Assembly: GCF_002858925.1 (NCBI RefSeq)
Contig: NZ_PJRS01000017.1
Span: forward strand, 107,682-171,681
DNA length: 64,000 nt
Source of the DNA: Caulobacter zeae
GTDB lineage: Bacteria > Pseudomonadota > Alphaproteobacteria > Caulobacterales > Caulobacteraceae
Reading direction: 5' to 3'
Every line of letters starts with the position of its first letter. Within the stretch, counting starts at the first letter, position 1. The notes beneath the pieces are model-generated. The model ran no database searches. It saw nothing but the letters and a program-made list of their open reading frames with translations, and was not told where the DNA came from. A program made the translations under genes and the position numbers. Shown here in pieces: positions 1 through 8,000 of this stretch.

Positions 1-755
1 AGGCCATCGAGTACGAAGCCCGTCGCCAGATCGAGATCCTGGAAGACGGCGGCGTGATCGACCAGGAGACCCGCCTGTTCGACCCGACCAAGGGCGAGAC
101 CCGCTCGATGCGTTCGAAGGAAGAGGCGCACGACTACCGCTACTTCCCCGATCCGGACCTGCTGCCGCTGGTGCTGGACCCGGCTTGGGTCAAGGAGATC
201 GAGGCCACCCTGCCGGAACTGCCGGACGCCAAGAAGGCGCGCCTGCAGAGCCAGTACGGCCTTTCGGCCTATGACGCCGGCGTGCTGATCATCGACGCCG
301 AGCGCGCCGACTACTTCGAGGCCGCCGCCAAGGGCCGCGACGCCAAGCTGGTGGCCAACTGGGTGACCAATGAACTGCTGGCCAAGCTGTCGGCGGCCGG
401 CACGGCGTTCCCGGACTCGCCGCTGCCCTCGTCGGACATCGCCCAGCTGGTCGAGCTGATCGAGAACGGCACGATCAGCTCGAAGATCGCCAAGGAAGTG
501 TTCGAGCACATGTGGGCGGGCGAAGGCCGCCCGGCCGAGATCGTCGAGAAGCGCGGCCTGGTCCAGATCAACGACACCGGCGCCATCGAGGCGGCGATCG
601 ACGAGCTGATCGGCGCCAACCCCGACAAGGCCGCGGCCGTGAAGGACAAGCCCCAGGCCATCGGCTGGTTCGTCGGCCAGGTCATGAAGGCCACCGGCGG
701 CAAGGCCAACCCGGGCACGGTCAACGACCTGCTGAAGGCCAAGTTGGGTCTCTGA
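1..755 (+). CDS. gatB: Asp/Glu-tRNA(Asn/Gln) amidotransferase subunit B, C-terminal part
   Basis: This is the last 250 codons of GatB; the reading frame is already open at base 3 and the start lies outside the window. GatB is the kinase/activating subunit of the GatCAB amidotransferase, which converts mischarged Glu-tRNA(Gln) or Asp-tRNA(Asn) to the amidated form in the cytoplasm. The motif [13 protein letters not shown], a GatB hallmark, is at about positions 140-180, and the rest is the helical tail plus the YqeY-like domain that binds tRNA. It ends at a TGA followed 23 bases later by a strong hairpin terminator, so it is probably the last gene of its transcript. Only the upstream boundary is uncertain. 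Confidence 0.96.
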   Translation, partial: AIEYEARRQIEILEDGGVIDQETRLFDPTKGETRSMRSKEEAHDYRYFPDPDLLPLVLDPAWVKEIEATLPELPDAKKARLQSQYGLSAYDAGVLIIDAERADYFEAAAKGRDAKLVANWVTNELLAKLSAAGTAFPDSPLPSSDIAQLVELIENGTISSKIAKEVFEHMWAGEGRPAEIVEKRGLVQINDTGAIEAAIDELIGANPDKAAAVKDKPQAIGWFVGQVMKATGGKANPGTVNDLLKAKLGL

Positions 756-777
756 TCCCGCCTTCCAGGCAAAAGGA

Positions 778-814
778 AAAGGGCCCGTCGCGAAAGCGGC
801 GGGCCCTTCTCTTT
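778..814. terminator. Rho-independent terminator after gatB
   Basis: An 11-bp GC-rich stem (781-791 paired with 796-806, one G-T pair) with a GAAA tetraloop is followed by a pyrimidine/T-rich tract. It sits between the convergent gatB and the small exported-protein gene, and A-rich sequence on the other side lets it serve both strands. Confidence 0.85.
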
Positions 815-843
815 ATCGGAGGGACTCTCGAACAGGGACGCGC

Positions 844-1239
844 CTACTGAGGCGTGGTCGGGTCCTGCGCGGACGACGACGCGGCCGCCGGGTCGTCTGC
901 GTGCTTCTTGTGCTTCTTGGCCTTCTTGTCGGCCTTGGTTGCGTCCTCGGCGGCCGGGGCCGTGGTGGTCGAGGTTTCGCCAGGGGCCGTGGCCGAGGTC
1001 GGCTCGCCCGCGCTCGCGGCGCTGTCGGCCTGCGGGGTCGTGCTGTCGGTGGTCGCCGGGGCGGTGGTCGAGGCCGACGGATCGGTCGCCGTGGTCGACG
1101 AACCCCAGCTGCTGCTGCTGGACGAAGGCGGGGTGGACTGGGCGGAGGGATCGGCCGGGGCCTGCTGGGCCAGGGCCGAACCGGCATAGCCGGCGGCGGC
1201 GAGGGCGAGGACGGCGGCGGAGATGCGCAAGCTCTTCAT
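844..1239 (-). CDS. Small exported Ser/Thr/Ala-rich protein of unknown function
   Basis: A 131-residue protein with a clear Sec signal peptide: KSLRIS, a hydrophobic Ala/Leu stretch, and cleavage after about residue 24 (ALA-QQ). The mature part is almost entirely Ser, Thr, Ala and Pro, with a short Lys/His-rich patch (KADKKAKKHKKH) near residues 102-113. There is no recognisable fold, so it is probably disordered in the periplasm or at the cell surface. The ATG has AAGG about 9 bases upstream. The gene ends facing gatB. The low-complexity composition prevents a family call; the signal peptide, codon-position GC pattern and terminator support a real gene. Confidence 0.7.
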   Translation of the reverse strand: MKSLRISAAVLALAAAGYAGSALAQQAPADPSAQSTPPSSSSSSWGSSTTATDPSASTTAPATTDSTTPQADSAASAGEPTSATAPGETSTTTAPAAEDATKADKKAKKHKKHADDPAAASSSAQDPTTPQ

Positions 1240-1441
1240 CGGTAAGCGCCTTCGTGTCTGCTGCGTCGGACTGTGACGCGAGGCCTACGCTGGCGACCGG
1301 ATACGGCCGAAATGACCCGACAATCGGGCTTTGCGGCCCGATGCGTGGCGCGCGCGGGGCGAGCATGGCGCAAAAACGGCGCCCCAGGTGGAGTTCCCGG
1401 GGCGCCGCAAGACTTTTCAGATATCGATGATCGCGTTCGGC

Positions 1442-1942
1442 CTAGTTGTTGATGATCTCGAAGATCAGGCCGGTGGCGATGGCGGCCAGCACGTAGTCGT
1501 TGCCGGCGCGGTACCAGTAGTAGCCGCGGGGCGGCTGGCGCAGGTGGTAGCGGCCGTAGTCGTGCACGACGTAGCCGCCGCCGCGGTAGTAGGGCGGCAG
1601 GTAGCCGCCGCGACGCCAGGCGCTGTAGCCCGGACGATAGTCCGGACGGCCGTAATAGTGGCTGGGCGGGGCGCCGTAGTACCAGCGGTCGCGATAGTAG
1701 TAGCCGTTGTAGCGACGGTCGTCCCAGCGGCTGTGGCGGTCGCCGCGACGGTCGTCACGACGGTCCCAGCGGTCTCCGCGACGATCGTCACGGCGGTCCC
1801 AGCGGTCGCCGCGGCGGTCATCGCGACGGTCCCAGCGATCCTCGTTGTGGCCGCGGCCCTGGGCCGAGGCATCGGTGGCGACGGCGGCCATCGGGCCCGC
1901 GACCGAGGCCACGGCGGCGATGGTGAGCAACAGACGTTTCAT
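1442..1942 (-). CDS. RcnB-like periplasmic protein with Arg/Asp repeats
   Basis: A 166-residue secreted protein with a signal peptide at residues 1-28 (cleavage after ASA). An Arg/Asp-rich segment follows, carrying three copies of WDRRDDRRGDR (about residues 36-68), then a Tyr/Gly-rich linker. The C-terminal domain (about 110-166) matches the RcnB/YhcN-type family: LPPYYRGGGYVVHDYGRYHL, a PPRGYYWYR segment and a hydrophobic end. RcnB in E. coli is a periplasmic modulator of nickel/cobalt efflux, but most alphaproteobacterial homologues are uncharacterised and metal binding here is inference. The ATG has AAGGAG 7 bases upstream. No rcnA-type pump is adjacent. Confidence 0.85.
   Translation of the reverse strand: MKRLLLTIAAVASVAGPMAAVATDASAQGRGHNEDRWDRRDDRRGDRWDRRDDRRGDRWDRRDDRRGDRHSRWDDRRYNGYYYRDRWYYGAPPSHYYGRPDYRPGYSAWRRGGYLPPYYRGGGYVVHDYGRYHLRQPPRGYYWYRAGNDYVLAAIATGLIFEIINN
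1737..1835. repeat. Three 33-bp tandem repeats inside the RcnB-like gene
   Basis: Units lie at 1737-1769, 1770-1802 and 1803-1835. Each is exactly 33 bp, so each adds 11 residues (WDRRDDRRGDR) in frame. The units differ mostly at third codon positions, which means the peptide repeat is maintained while the DNA drifts. Confidence 0.9.
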
Positions 1943-2123
1943 ATGTACGTCTCCTTGTGGTCAGCGGTCGCCTGGAGGCGGCCTAATCCCTCGACCTTGG
2001 AAACAAGATTGATCCCCTGCGCCTGAACCGTCGCTGAACGGTCATGTCAGGATAGATGTTGGCGTCGCGCGCGCGGATGGCCATGTTCCGTGTCACCAAG
2101 ACCGACATCAGGGAGTCGCGTGC

Positions 2124-2849
2124 ATGACCAGTCCCATCGAGCTGCACTATTGGCCCACGCCCAACGGCTGGAAGATTTCCATCGCGCTGGAGGAGATGGG
2201 CCTGCTCTACGAGATGATCCCGGTGAACATCGGCACGGGCGAGCAGTTCAAGCCGGAATTCCTGGCCATCAGCCCCAACAACCGCATGCCGGCCATCGTC
2301 GACCCGGACGGTCCCGACGGTCAGCCGATCTCGGTCTTCGAGTCCGGCGCCATCTTGCAGTACCTCGCCCGCAAGACCGGCCAGTTCTACGGGCAGGGCG
2401 AGCGCGACCGGGTGAACATCGACCAGTGGGTGATGTGGCAGATGGGCGGCCTTGGCCCCATGGCCGGCCAGACGCACCACTTCCGCCAGTACGCGCCTGC
2501 GATCATCGCCGATCAGCGCCAGCTGGCCTACGGCGCGATCCGCTACACCAACGAGACCCATCGCCTCTACGGCGTGCTGGAAAAGCAGCTGGCGGGCAGG
2601 GATTTCGTCTGCGGCCAATTGTCCATCGCCGACTTCGCCATCTGGCCCTGGGTCGTGCCGTGGAAGAACCAGGGCATCCAGATCGAGGAGTTCCCGAACA
2701 TCAAGGCCTGGTTCGAGCGGCTGAACGGGCGTGACGCCGTGCAAAAGGGCTTCAAGCTTGGGGCGGAGCTGCGTTCCAGCGGCCTGCAAGCGTCTGGAAA
2801 AGCTGCCGAAGAGGCGCGCAAGGTTCTGTTCGGCCAGCGCGCCCGTTAA
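2124..2849 (+). CDS. Glutathione S-transferase, YfcG/Nu-type disulfide-bond oxidoreductase
   Basis: A 241-residue cytosolic protein. The thioredoxin-fold N-terminal domain (about 1-88) carries the Nu-class active-site signature TPNGWKISIALEE, with Thr12/Asn14 replacing the usual Tyr/Ser/Cys. The cis-Pro motif NNRMPAIVD and the ESGAILQYLA glutathione-binding segment follow. The helical C-terminal domain has the QLSIADFAIWPW capping box. Family members reduce mixed disulfides with glutathione, bind two GSH and have little classic transferase activity. The ATG at 2124 has AGGGA upstream. It stands alone between an oppositely oriented and a co-directional gene, so nothing nearby suggests its substrate. 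Confidence 0.92.
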   Translation: MTSPIELHYWPTPNGWKISIALEEMGLLYEMIPVNIGTGEQFKPEFLAISPNNRMPAIVDPDGPDGQPISVFESGAILQYLARKTGQFYGQGERDRVNIDQWVMWQMGGLGPMAGQTHHFRQYAPAIIADQRQLAYGAIRYTNETHRLYGVLEKQLAGRDFVCGQLSIADFAIWPWVVPWKNQGIQIEEFPNIKAWFERLNGRDAVQKGFKLGAELRSSGLQASGKAAEEARKVLFGQRAR

Positions 2850-2888
2850 CCACCCGTATACCCGTGTTTATCGGGTGTTACTTCAATG

Positions 2889-2914
2889 ATCGAGGCGTGT
2901 TGTCGCGCCTCGAT
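2889..2914. terminator. Hairpin downstream of the glutathione transferase gene
   Basis: A perfect 9-bp stem (ATCGAGGCG at 2889-2897 with 2906-2914) closes an 8-base loop about 40 bases after the stop. There is no T-run, so it could be a terminator or simply a stable 3-prime end. Confidence 0.4.
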
Positions 2915-3023
2915 TCATGATCTCTGCGCGCTTAACTATATGTTCAGCGAGCAAGGTTTTCTCTGTGTTCATGGCCGAGCTGGACCACTGGGGACCGGCC
3001 GGAAGGACTGGGGAATTGAAGTC

Positions 3024-3302
3024 ATGATGATGAGCATCGAACCGCCCGCCGCCGTGATGGGCCTGCCGCTGCCTAGCGCCGAATCCACCGGCGACGAGCT
3101 GTTCCGCATGGGCATGCTGTATTCGACTGGCCAGGGCGGGGCGCCGCTGGACTACGTCTCGGCCCACATGCTGTTCAACCTGGCCGCCATGCGCGGTTCG
3201 GTCGAAGCCAAGGTCTATCGCAAGGAACTGTCGCAGGAGATGGCCAGCGAAGACGTCGCCGAAGCCCAGCGCCAGGCGCGCCAATGGCTGGCTCACGGCT
3301 GA
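3024..3302 (+). CDS. Small Sel1-like repeat protein
   Basis: About 92 residues. The core ELFRMGMLYSTGQGGAPLDY, continuing through a VSAHMLFNLAAMRG segment, is one Sel1-like (TPR-related) unit. A short helical tail ending in ARQWLAHG resembles the capping seen in Sel1 proteins. Three ATGs in a row (3024, 3027, 3030) make the exact start uncertain. An upstream ATG at 2886 would add 46 residues of unconvincing composition, so it was rejected. Sel1 units bind other proteins; no partner is evident. The stop codon lies inside a perfect hairpin terminator, so it is a monocistronic unit. Confidence 0.8.
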   Translation: MMMSIEPPAAVMGLPLPSAESTGDELFRMGMLYSTGQGGAPLDYVSAHMLFNLAAMRGSVEAKVYRKELSQEMASEDVAEAQRQARQWLAHG

Positions 3303-3322
3303 ACCACGGTTCAGCCGTTTCT
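3296..3322 (+). terminator. Terminator overlapping the Sel1-like stop codon
   Basis: A perfect 10-bp stem (CGGCTGAACC at 3296-3305 with 3308-3317) includes the TGA of the gene, has a 2-base loop and is followed by TTTCT. Confidence 0.75.
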
Positions 3323-3367
3323 ACTCTCGGGCCGGACGCTCTCTGGATCCGGCCGTGACTTTCAGGG

Positions 3368-4108
3368 TCAGTTGCTGAAGCCGTTGATGGCGTAGCTGAA
3401 GCTGATCGGCAGCAGGTCTCGGAAGTACTGCTGCATGAACAGGCCCGTCTCCGCCGCCCCGCTGCGCGGCACGTAGACGATGTCGAAGCGGCGAAGCGGC
3501 ACCAGGTCCGCGCCGCGCGGGTCGGTCAGGCCCTTCAGAAGATCCGCTGTCCGCATCATGGCCCGCCCGTCGGGGCCGCGCCGGATGATGATCACCTGGC
3601 TGCGCTTGGACGAGCTCTTGAAGCCCCCGGCCTGGATCACGGCCCGCAGGGCGTCGCCGTCGCCGGCCATGTCGTAGACGCCGGGATTGCCGACCTCGCC
3701 GCCGACGAACACCTTCAGAGGCGCCGTCGCCTTCACCGCCACCTGCACCTGAGGGCGCAGCAGCTGCTGGCCGTAGGCCTGGGTCAGCGAGTCCTCGAGT
3801 TCCTCGATCGTGCGGTCGGCGGCCATCACCGGCCCGACCAGCGGCAAAGCGACGCGGCCGTCGGGCTGAACCACCACCGACTTATTAAGCTCCGTGGCCG
3901 AAGGTACGGTCACCTCCAGCTCGTCGCCCGGATAGAAGCGATAGGCGGGCTCGCTCTCGCTCCAGTTGGCATAGCCGATATTGGGGAACTGGCCGGTAGG
4001 CCGGGGGGCGGGCGTCAGCGGCTCGCCGTCGACGTGGCCGCAGGCCGAGAGGCCGGTGCTCGCGAGCACCAGGGCCAGGGCGGTGGAGAGAGCGATGCGC
4101 CGATCCAT
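3368..4108 (-). CDS. hfsD: Polysaccharide export outer-membrane lipoprotein (Wza/HfsD type)
   Basis: A 246-residue lipoprotein. The signal peptide ends in lipobox LSAC with Cys23. The Poly_export domain begins with YRFYPGDELEVTVPSA and is followed by SLBB-type beta-grasp segments (VFVGGEVGNPGVYDMAGD at about residues 140-160). Wza-type proteins form the outer-membrane channel for secreted polysaccharide. Divergence from an HfsA-like co-polymerase and an adjacent polymerase matches the holdfast export set of Caulobacter. Start 4108 is preceded by AAGAG; an alternative ATG at 4129 adds seven residues. The assignment to holdfast rather than another exopolysaccharide rests on gene context. Confidence 0.85.
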   Translation of the reverse strand: MDRRIALSTALALVLASTGLSACGHVDGEPLTPAPRPTGQFPNIGYANWSESEPAYRFYPGDELEVTVPSATELNKSVVVQPDGRVALPLVGPVMAADRTIEELEDSLTQAYGQQLLRPQVQVAVKATAPLKVFVGGEVGNPGVYDMAGDGDALRAVIQAGGFKSSSKRSQVIIIRRGPDGRAMMRTADLLKGLTDPRGADLVPLRRFDIVYVPRSGAAETGLFMQQYFRDLLPISFSYAINGFSN

Positions 4109-4194
4109 GCGACGACTCTTACCAAACATAGGTAACCAAACCTTAAGCCCGGAAGCCCCAGGGTCGTGTGGAAGTTTGGACCCATTGGATTCGC

Positions 4195-5697
4195 ATGTCG
4201 ACGAGCGCCTGGACAAGCGTGCCGCACGACCCGCCGTCGCGACGCGACTGGGCGGCGCGGGCTCGCTATGCGCCGACGGACTTTATCACCCTGCTGTGGC
4301 GTGAACGCTGGCTGATGCTGGGCGTGTTCCTGGTGATCCTGTTCCTGGGGGCGGCCTTCGCCTTCACGCTCAAGAAGTCCTACACCGCCAGCTCCAGCCT
4401 GTTCGTCCGCCTGGGCCAGGAATATGTCTACGAGCCGCGCGCCGGCGACGCCGCCCGCGGCGCAGTGCCCGACGTCGACCAGGTGATCCAGTCGGAAAGC
4501 GAGATCCTGGGCAGCGGCGAGCTGCGCGAGCGGGTGATCCGCAAGCTGGGCTTCGCCACCGTGTTCCCGGAAGGCGCGGCCAAGTACGCCGCGGCCAATC
4601 CCGAGCAGAAGCGCAAGATGATCGCCCAGGGGCGCGACAGCGTCGGCCGCAGCCTGAAGATCGAGACCGCGCCCGACAACTCGATCATCCGCCTGTCATA
4701 CCAGCACCAGGACCCGGAAACGGCCGAGAAGGTGCTCAATATGCTGCTGGAAGAGTACCTGATCTATCGCCGCAGCCTGCTGATCAACGACGACGACAAG
4801 GTGCTGTCGCGCCAGCGCGACAGCTTCGAGCAGCGCCTGGCCGAGACCGACACCGCCTATCAGGCCTTCCTGCAAACCAACGATATCGGCGACTTCACCG
4901 CCCAGAAGACCGCCCTGACCCAGCTGCAGGCCCAGGTCGAGGCCCAGAAGTATTCGATCGACGCCCAGCTTCAGGATCGCCAGGGACGCCTTGCCGCCGT
5001 TCAGGCCGAGCTGGCCCGCACCCCGTCCGAAGCCGTGCTCTATCGCGACCAGGACATGTCGGCCTCGACGAAGCTTGCCCAGCTGAAGCTCGACCGCGAG
5101 GGGCTCTTGGCCCGCTACCTGCCCAACGCCCAGCCGGTGCGCGACATCGACGCCCAGATCGCCCAGCTGGAGCAGGGCGTGGCCAGTGGTCGCACCAACG
5201 GCGAGGGCGCGCGCCGCAGCGGCCCCAACCCGATCTGGCAGACCCTGCAGTCGACCCGCAACGACCTGTCGGCGGAAGTCGCGGCCCTGCGCGAGTCGCA
5301 AGGCGCCTACGCCATGCAGGTGCAGGAAGTGAACGAGCGCCTGCTGCGCCTGGCTCAGCTGGAACCGCAGTTCAACCAGCTGACCCGTGACCGCGACGTG
5401 CTGTCGGCCAATGTCCGCGACTTCACCGTCAAGGAGCAGCAGGACGAGGCCCAGCGCCAGATGTCGGCCGAAAGCAGCGACAATATCCGCATCGTCCAGC
5501 GCGCCGTCGCGCCGTCGGAGGGCAAGAGCCTGAAGAAGCCGGTGCTGGTGCTGGCCTTCCTGTTCGCGGCCTTCACCGCCGCCTGCGCGGGCCTGGTGCG
5601 GATGCTGCTGCGTCCGGGCCTTCAGACCCCGGCCTCGGCCTCCCGCACGCTTGGCCTGCCGGTCCTGGCGACCGCCGGCGTCAAGCGCGCGGCTTGA
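4195..5697 (+). CDS. hfsA: Polysaccharide co-polymerase / chain-length determinant (HfsA type)
   Basis: A 500-residue inner-membrane protein of the PCP (Wzz/GumC) family. A first transmembrane helix (about residues 42-62, after WRERW) is followed by the Wzz domain with DVDQVIQSESEILGS. A long coiled-coil region rich in Gln, Leu and Arg follows, and a second membrane helix lies at about 452-475. No cytoplasmic kinase domain is fused; that function is the separate next gene. It would control polymer length and connect polymerase to the outer-membrane pore. The ATG at 4195 is preferred over an upstream GTG at 4168. It is divergent from hfsD, with 86 bases between the starts. Confidence 0.88.
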   Translation: MSTSAWTSVPHDPPSRRDWAARARYAPTDFITLLWRERWLMLGVFLVILFLGAAFAFTLKKSYTASSSLFVRLGQEYVYEPRAGDAARGAVPDVDQVIQSESEILGSGELRERVIRKLGFATVFPEGAAKYAAANPEQKRKMIAQGRDSVGRSLKIETAPDNSIIRLSYQHQDPETAEKVLNMLLEEYLIYRRSLLINDDDKVLSRQRDSFEQRLAETDTAYQAFLQTNDIGDFTAQKTALTQLQAQVEAQKYSIDAQLQDRQGRLAAVQAELARTPSEAVLYRDQDMSASTKLAQLKLDREGLLARYLPNAQPVRDIDAQIAQLEQGVASGRTNGEGARRSGPNPIWQTLQSTRNDLSAEVAALRESQGAYAMQVQEVNERLLRLAQLEPQFNQLTRDRDVLSANVRDFTVKEQQDEAQRQMSAESSDNIRIVQRAVAPSEGKSLKKPVLVLAFLFAAFTAACAGLVRMLLRPGLQTPASASRTLGLPVLATAGVKRAA

Positions 5698-5723
5698 GCG
5701 TTCATCATTGGAATTCTGAGACG

Positions 5724-5815
5724 AAAACCTCGTCCTTCGACAGGCTCAGGATGAGGTTTTTCTACTGAACGGGCCTGGGAAATGGGCCTCATCCTGAGCT
5801 TGTCGAAGGACGAGG
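5724..5815. repeat. REP-like palindromic pair, copy 1 (hfsA-hfsB gap)
   Basis: Two inverted arms of 29 bp, 5728-5756 (CCTCGTCCTTCGACAGGCTC...) and 5787-5815, flank a 30-base spacer. Each arm is itself a hairpin (CCTCGTCCT with AGGATGAGG). Other copies are at 7903-7991, 26299-26387 and, as a single arm, 47520-47548. It sits inside the presumed hfsABC operon, so it may attenuate or stabilise the message. Confidence 0.9.
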
Positions 5816-5932
5816 GCCACGCACTGAGCTTGAATGCCCGACCCCATGCACAGTGGGCGATTTGGTCGCCTTTCGCGCGAACATGGTTAGGCATTAGTTT
5901 CAACGGTCTTCAACGCGCGGCGATTCGGGCGA

Positions 5933-6634
5933 ATGGTGGATTTGAACGTGGAAATGGCGGAACTGTGGGGGTCGCTCGGCGCTCCTGCGGCCGGCCGTGC
6001 GCACGTCGTCCAGTTCGTGTCGGCCCGGCGCGGGGAGGGGACCTCGACGGTCGCCCGTGAGTTCGCCCGCTTCGCCTCCAGGCGCGCCGGTCGCCGGACC
6101 TGGCTGATCGACCTGGATCTCACCACCTCGCCGCAATACCAGGCCATCGCCGCCGACCCCGAACGCTACGGCCCGCTGGGCTCGGGCGCGGCGGCCAGCC
6201 CCGACGGCTCGATGTTCTTCACGGTGCAGCCGCCGGCTCCCCGTCCCGACGGCGGGGTGTGGCCCGACGCCAAGTATGTCGCCGCCCACAGCGTCGGCGG
6301 GCCGCGCCTGTGGGTCACCCGCTTCAAGCGCGAGGCCCTGCGCGGCCGCCAGAAGGCCCACATCCTGCCGGGTGTCGAATACTGGGCCGCCCTGCGCCGT
6401 CACGCCGAGATCATTGTCGTCGACTGCCCGTCGGCCGACAGCTCGCAGGCGGCCCTGACCATCGCCCAGCACATGGACCAGACTGTCCTCGTGGTCAGCG
6501 CCCAGGAGGCCGACGTGCGGCCGCCGGGCCTGCTGCGCGACGCCCTGGCCTCGGCGGGCGGCCGCTGCGCCGGGGTGTTCTTCAACCAGGCCTCGGTGAC
6601 GCCGCCGAGCTTCCTGCGGGCCATCCTGCCGTGA
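5933..6634 (+). CDS. hfsB: CpsD/CapB-like P-loop protein of polysaccharide export (HfsB type)
   Basis: A 233-residue cytosolic protein with the layout of the BY-kinase module: Walker A region VSARRGEGTSTVAREFA at about residues 29-45, Walker A-prime WLIDLDLTTSP, and Walker B EIIVVDCPS at about 157-165. The Walker A lysine is replaced by Thr (GEGTST instead of GEGKST), and there is no C-terminal tyrosine cluster, so kinase activity is doubtful. Its place between the HfsA-like and polymerase genes fits HfsB, a partner that may gate export. It overlaps the next gene by 4 bp (GTGA). The start at 5933 follows a 235-bp gap containing a palindromic repeat. Confidence 0.85.
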   Translation: MVDLNVEMAELWGSLGAPAAGRAHVVQFVSARRGEGTSTVAREFARFASRRAGRRTWLIDLDLTTSPQYQAIAADPERYGPLGSGAAASPDGSMFFTVQPPAPRPDGGVWPDAKYVAAHSVGGPRLWVTRFKREALRGRQKAHILPGVEYWAALRRHAEIIVVDCPSADSSQAALTIAQHMDQTVLVVSAQEADVRPPGLLRDALASAGGRCAGVFFNQASVTPPSFLRAILP

Positions 6635-7893
6635 CCTCGTCCTACGGCGGACCGGTCAGCGTCGCGCCGCCGAGGCTCCTGTTTCCCCAGATCGCCATCT
6701 TCACCGCAGCGGTGTTCCTGCTGCTGCTCTACAGCGGCGGCTGGGAGCTGCCGCTGGTGGGCGAGAACGCCGACGAGGCCGGCTCGGCCATCCTGCGCGT
6801 CGCCTACCTGCCGGCCTATGCGGCGGGTTTCGGCCTGATCGCCCTGGACCCGCGCAACAGCTTCCGGGCCAGCATCCGCCAGCCGTTCCTGTTCGCCCTG
6901 ATCGGCATCGTCTGCCTGTCGACCTTCTGGTCGATCGCGCCGGACGTCACCACCCGCCGCGCCTTCGCGGTGACCTGCACGACACTGGGCGGTGTCGCCC
7001 TGGCCGCGCGCTTCCGCTGGCGCGAACTGGCCGAGGTGTTCGCCGCCACCTTCGCTGTGCTGATCATCGCCTCCTACGTGGTCTGCATCGCCGTACCGCG
7101 CATCGGGGTGATGACCGAGCTGTTCCCTGGCGCCTGGCGCGGCCTGTGGCGCGAGAAGAACGGCCTCGGCGGCATGATGGCCTTCGGCTTCTGCATCGTC
7201 TCGGCCGCCGCCCTCCTTAACCCCAAGCGGGCCAGGCTGTGGTGGGGCTTCGCCGTGCTGGCGATCGGCCTGGTCCTGATGTCGACCTCCAAGACCTCGC
7301 TGGTGTCGCTGATGCTGGGCGTGGCGGCCCTGGGCTTCGTCCTGATCGCCCGGCGCGGACCGGCGGCGGGCACGGCGGCGACCTGGACGGCGGTGACGGG
7401 CTTTGGCCTGTTGATCGCCTTCGTCGTGCTGGCCTCGGACGTGTTCTTCGCCATCCTCGGCAAGGACGCCACGCTGACGGGGCGGACCAAGATCTGGAGC
7501 GCGGCCTTGGTCGAGATCCAGGAGCGGCCGTGGCTGGGCTTCGGCTACCACGCCATCTGGGGCGACAAGAGCGGCTGGGGGCCCTTCGCCTGGATCAGCA
7601 AGAACGCCGGCTTCCAGGCACAGCACGCGCACAATTCCTGGCTGGAGCAGTGGCTGGGCATGGGCCTGTTCGGCATGGCCGCCTGGGGCCTGTTCTACAT
7701 CCAGACCATGACCCTGGCCCTGATCGCCGTGTTCCGCGACCGAGGCGCCTTGCTCGCCTTCCCGTTCCTGGTCGTCTACAGCCTCGTGGCCCTGACCGAG
7801 AGCATCGCGGTGGCCTATAACGACTTCCGCTGGGTGCTGTTCGTGGCCCTGGCGGTGAAGCTGGCGTTTCCGGACCGGGAGCTGGAGCGGTAG
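6631..7893 (+). CDS. hfsC: Wzy/O-antigen-ligase-type polysaccharide polymerase (HfsC type)
   Basis: A 420-residue integral membrane protein with about ten hydrophobic helices. The large periplasmic loop and Wzy_C signature read LTGRTKIWSAALVEIQERPW, followed by LGFGYHAIW and QAQHAHNSWLEQWLG. Members polymerise lipid-linked oligosaccharide repeats or ligate glycans at the periplasmic face. The GTG start overlaps the hfsB stop (GTGA), so translation is coupled. HfsC in Caulobacter is one of two partly redundant holdfast polymerases; a second is not in this window. A palindromic repeat begins 10 bases after its stop. Confidence 0.85.
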   Translation: MTSSYGGPVSVAPPRLLFPQIAIFTAAVFLLLLYSGGWELPLVGENADEAGSAILRVAYLPAYAAGFGLIALDPRNSFRASIRQPFLFALIGIVCLSTFWSIAPDVTTRRAFAVTCTTLGGVALAARFRWRELAEVFAATFAVLIIASYVVCIAVPRIGVMTELFPGAWRGLWREKNGLGGMMAFGFCIVSAAALLNPKRARLWWGFAVLAIGLVLMSTSKTSLVSLMLGVAALGFVLIARRGPAAGTAATWTAVTGFGLLIAFVVLASDVFFAILGKDATLTGRTKIWSAALVEIQERPWLGFGYHAIWGDKSGWGPFAWISKNAGFQAQHAHNSWLEQWLGMGLFGMAAWGLFYIQTMTLALIAVFRDRGALLAFPFLVVYSLVALTESIAVAYNDFRWVLFVALAVKLAFPDRELER

Positions 7894-7902
7894 GGGCGTG
7901 GC

Positions 7903-7991
7903 CCTCGTCCTTCGACAGGCTCAGGATGAGGACCATTTCCGGCGCTGAGATTCAGTAGAAAGCCTCATCCTGAGCTTGTCGAAGGGCGAGG
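7903..7991. repeat. REP-like palindromic pair, copy 2 (between hfsC and crtB)
   Basis: Arms 7903-7931 and 7963-7991 are the same 29-bp sequence as copy 1, inverted, 31 bases apart. The element fills the gap between two convergent genes, a position consistent with a bidirectional terminator. Confidence 0.9.
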
Positions 7992-8000
7992 TTTCGCAGC

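Noticed and set aside
1737..1835. Possible CRISPR-like array
   Set aside because: The 33-bp units are contiguous without spacers and encode an in-frame peptide repeat.
2886..3023. Upstream start for the Sel1-like gene
   Set aside because: The added residues include the hairpin at 2889-2914 and are Cys-rich without family similarity.
4109..4216. Longer hfsD with start at 4216
   Set aside because: It would overlap the hfsA start and place 36 residues ahead of the lipoprotein signal peptide.
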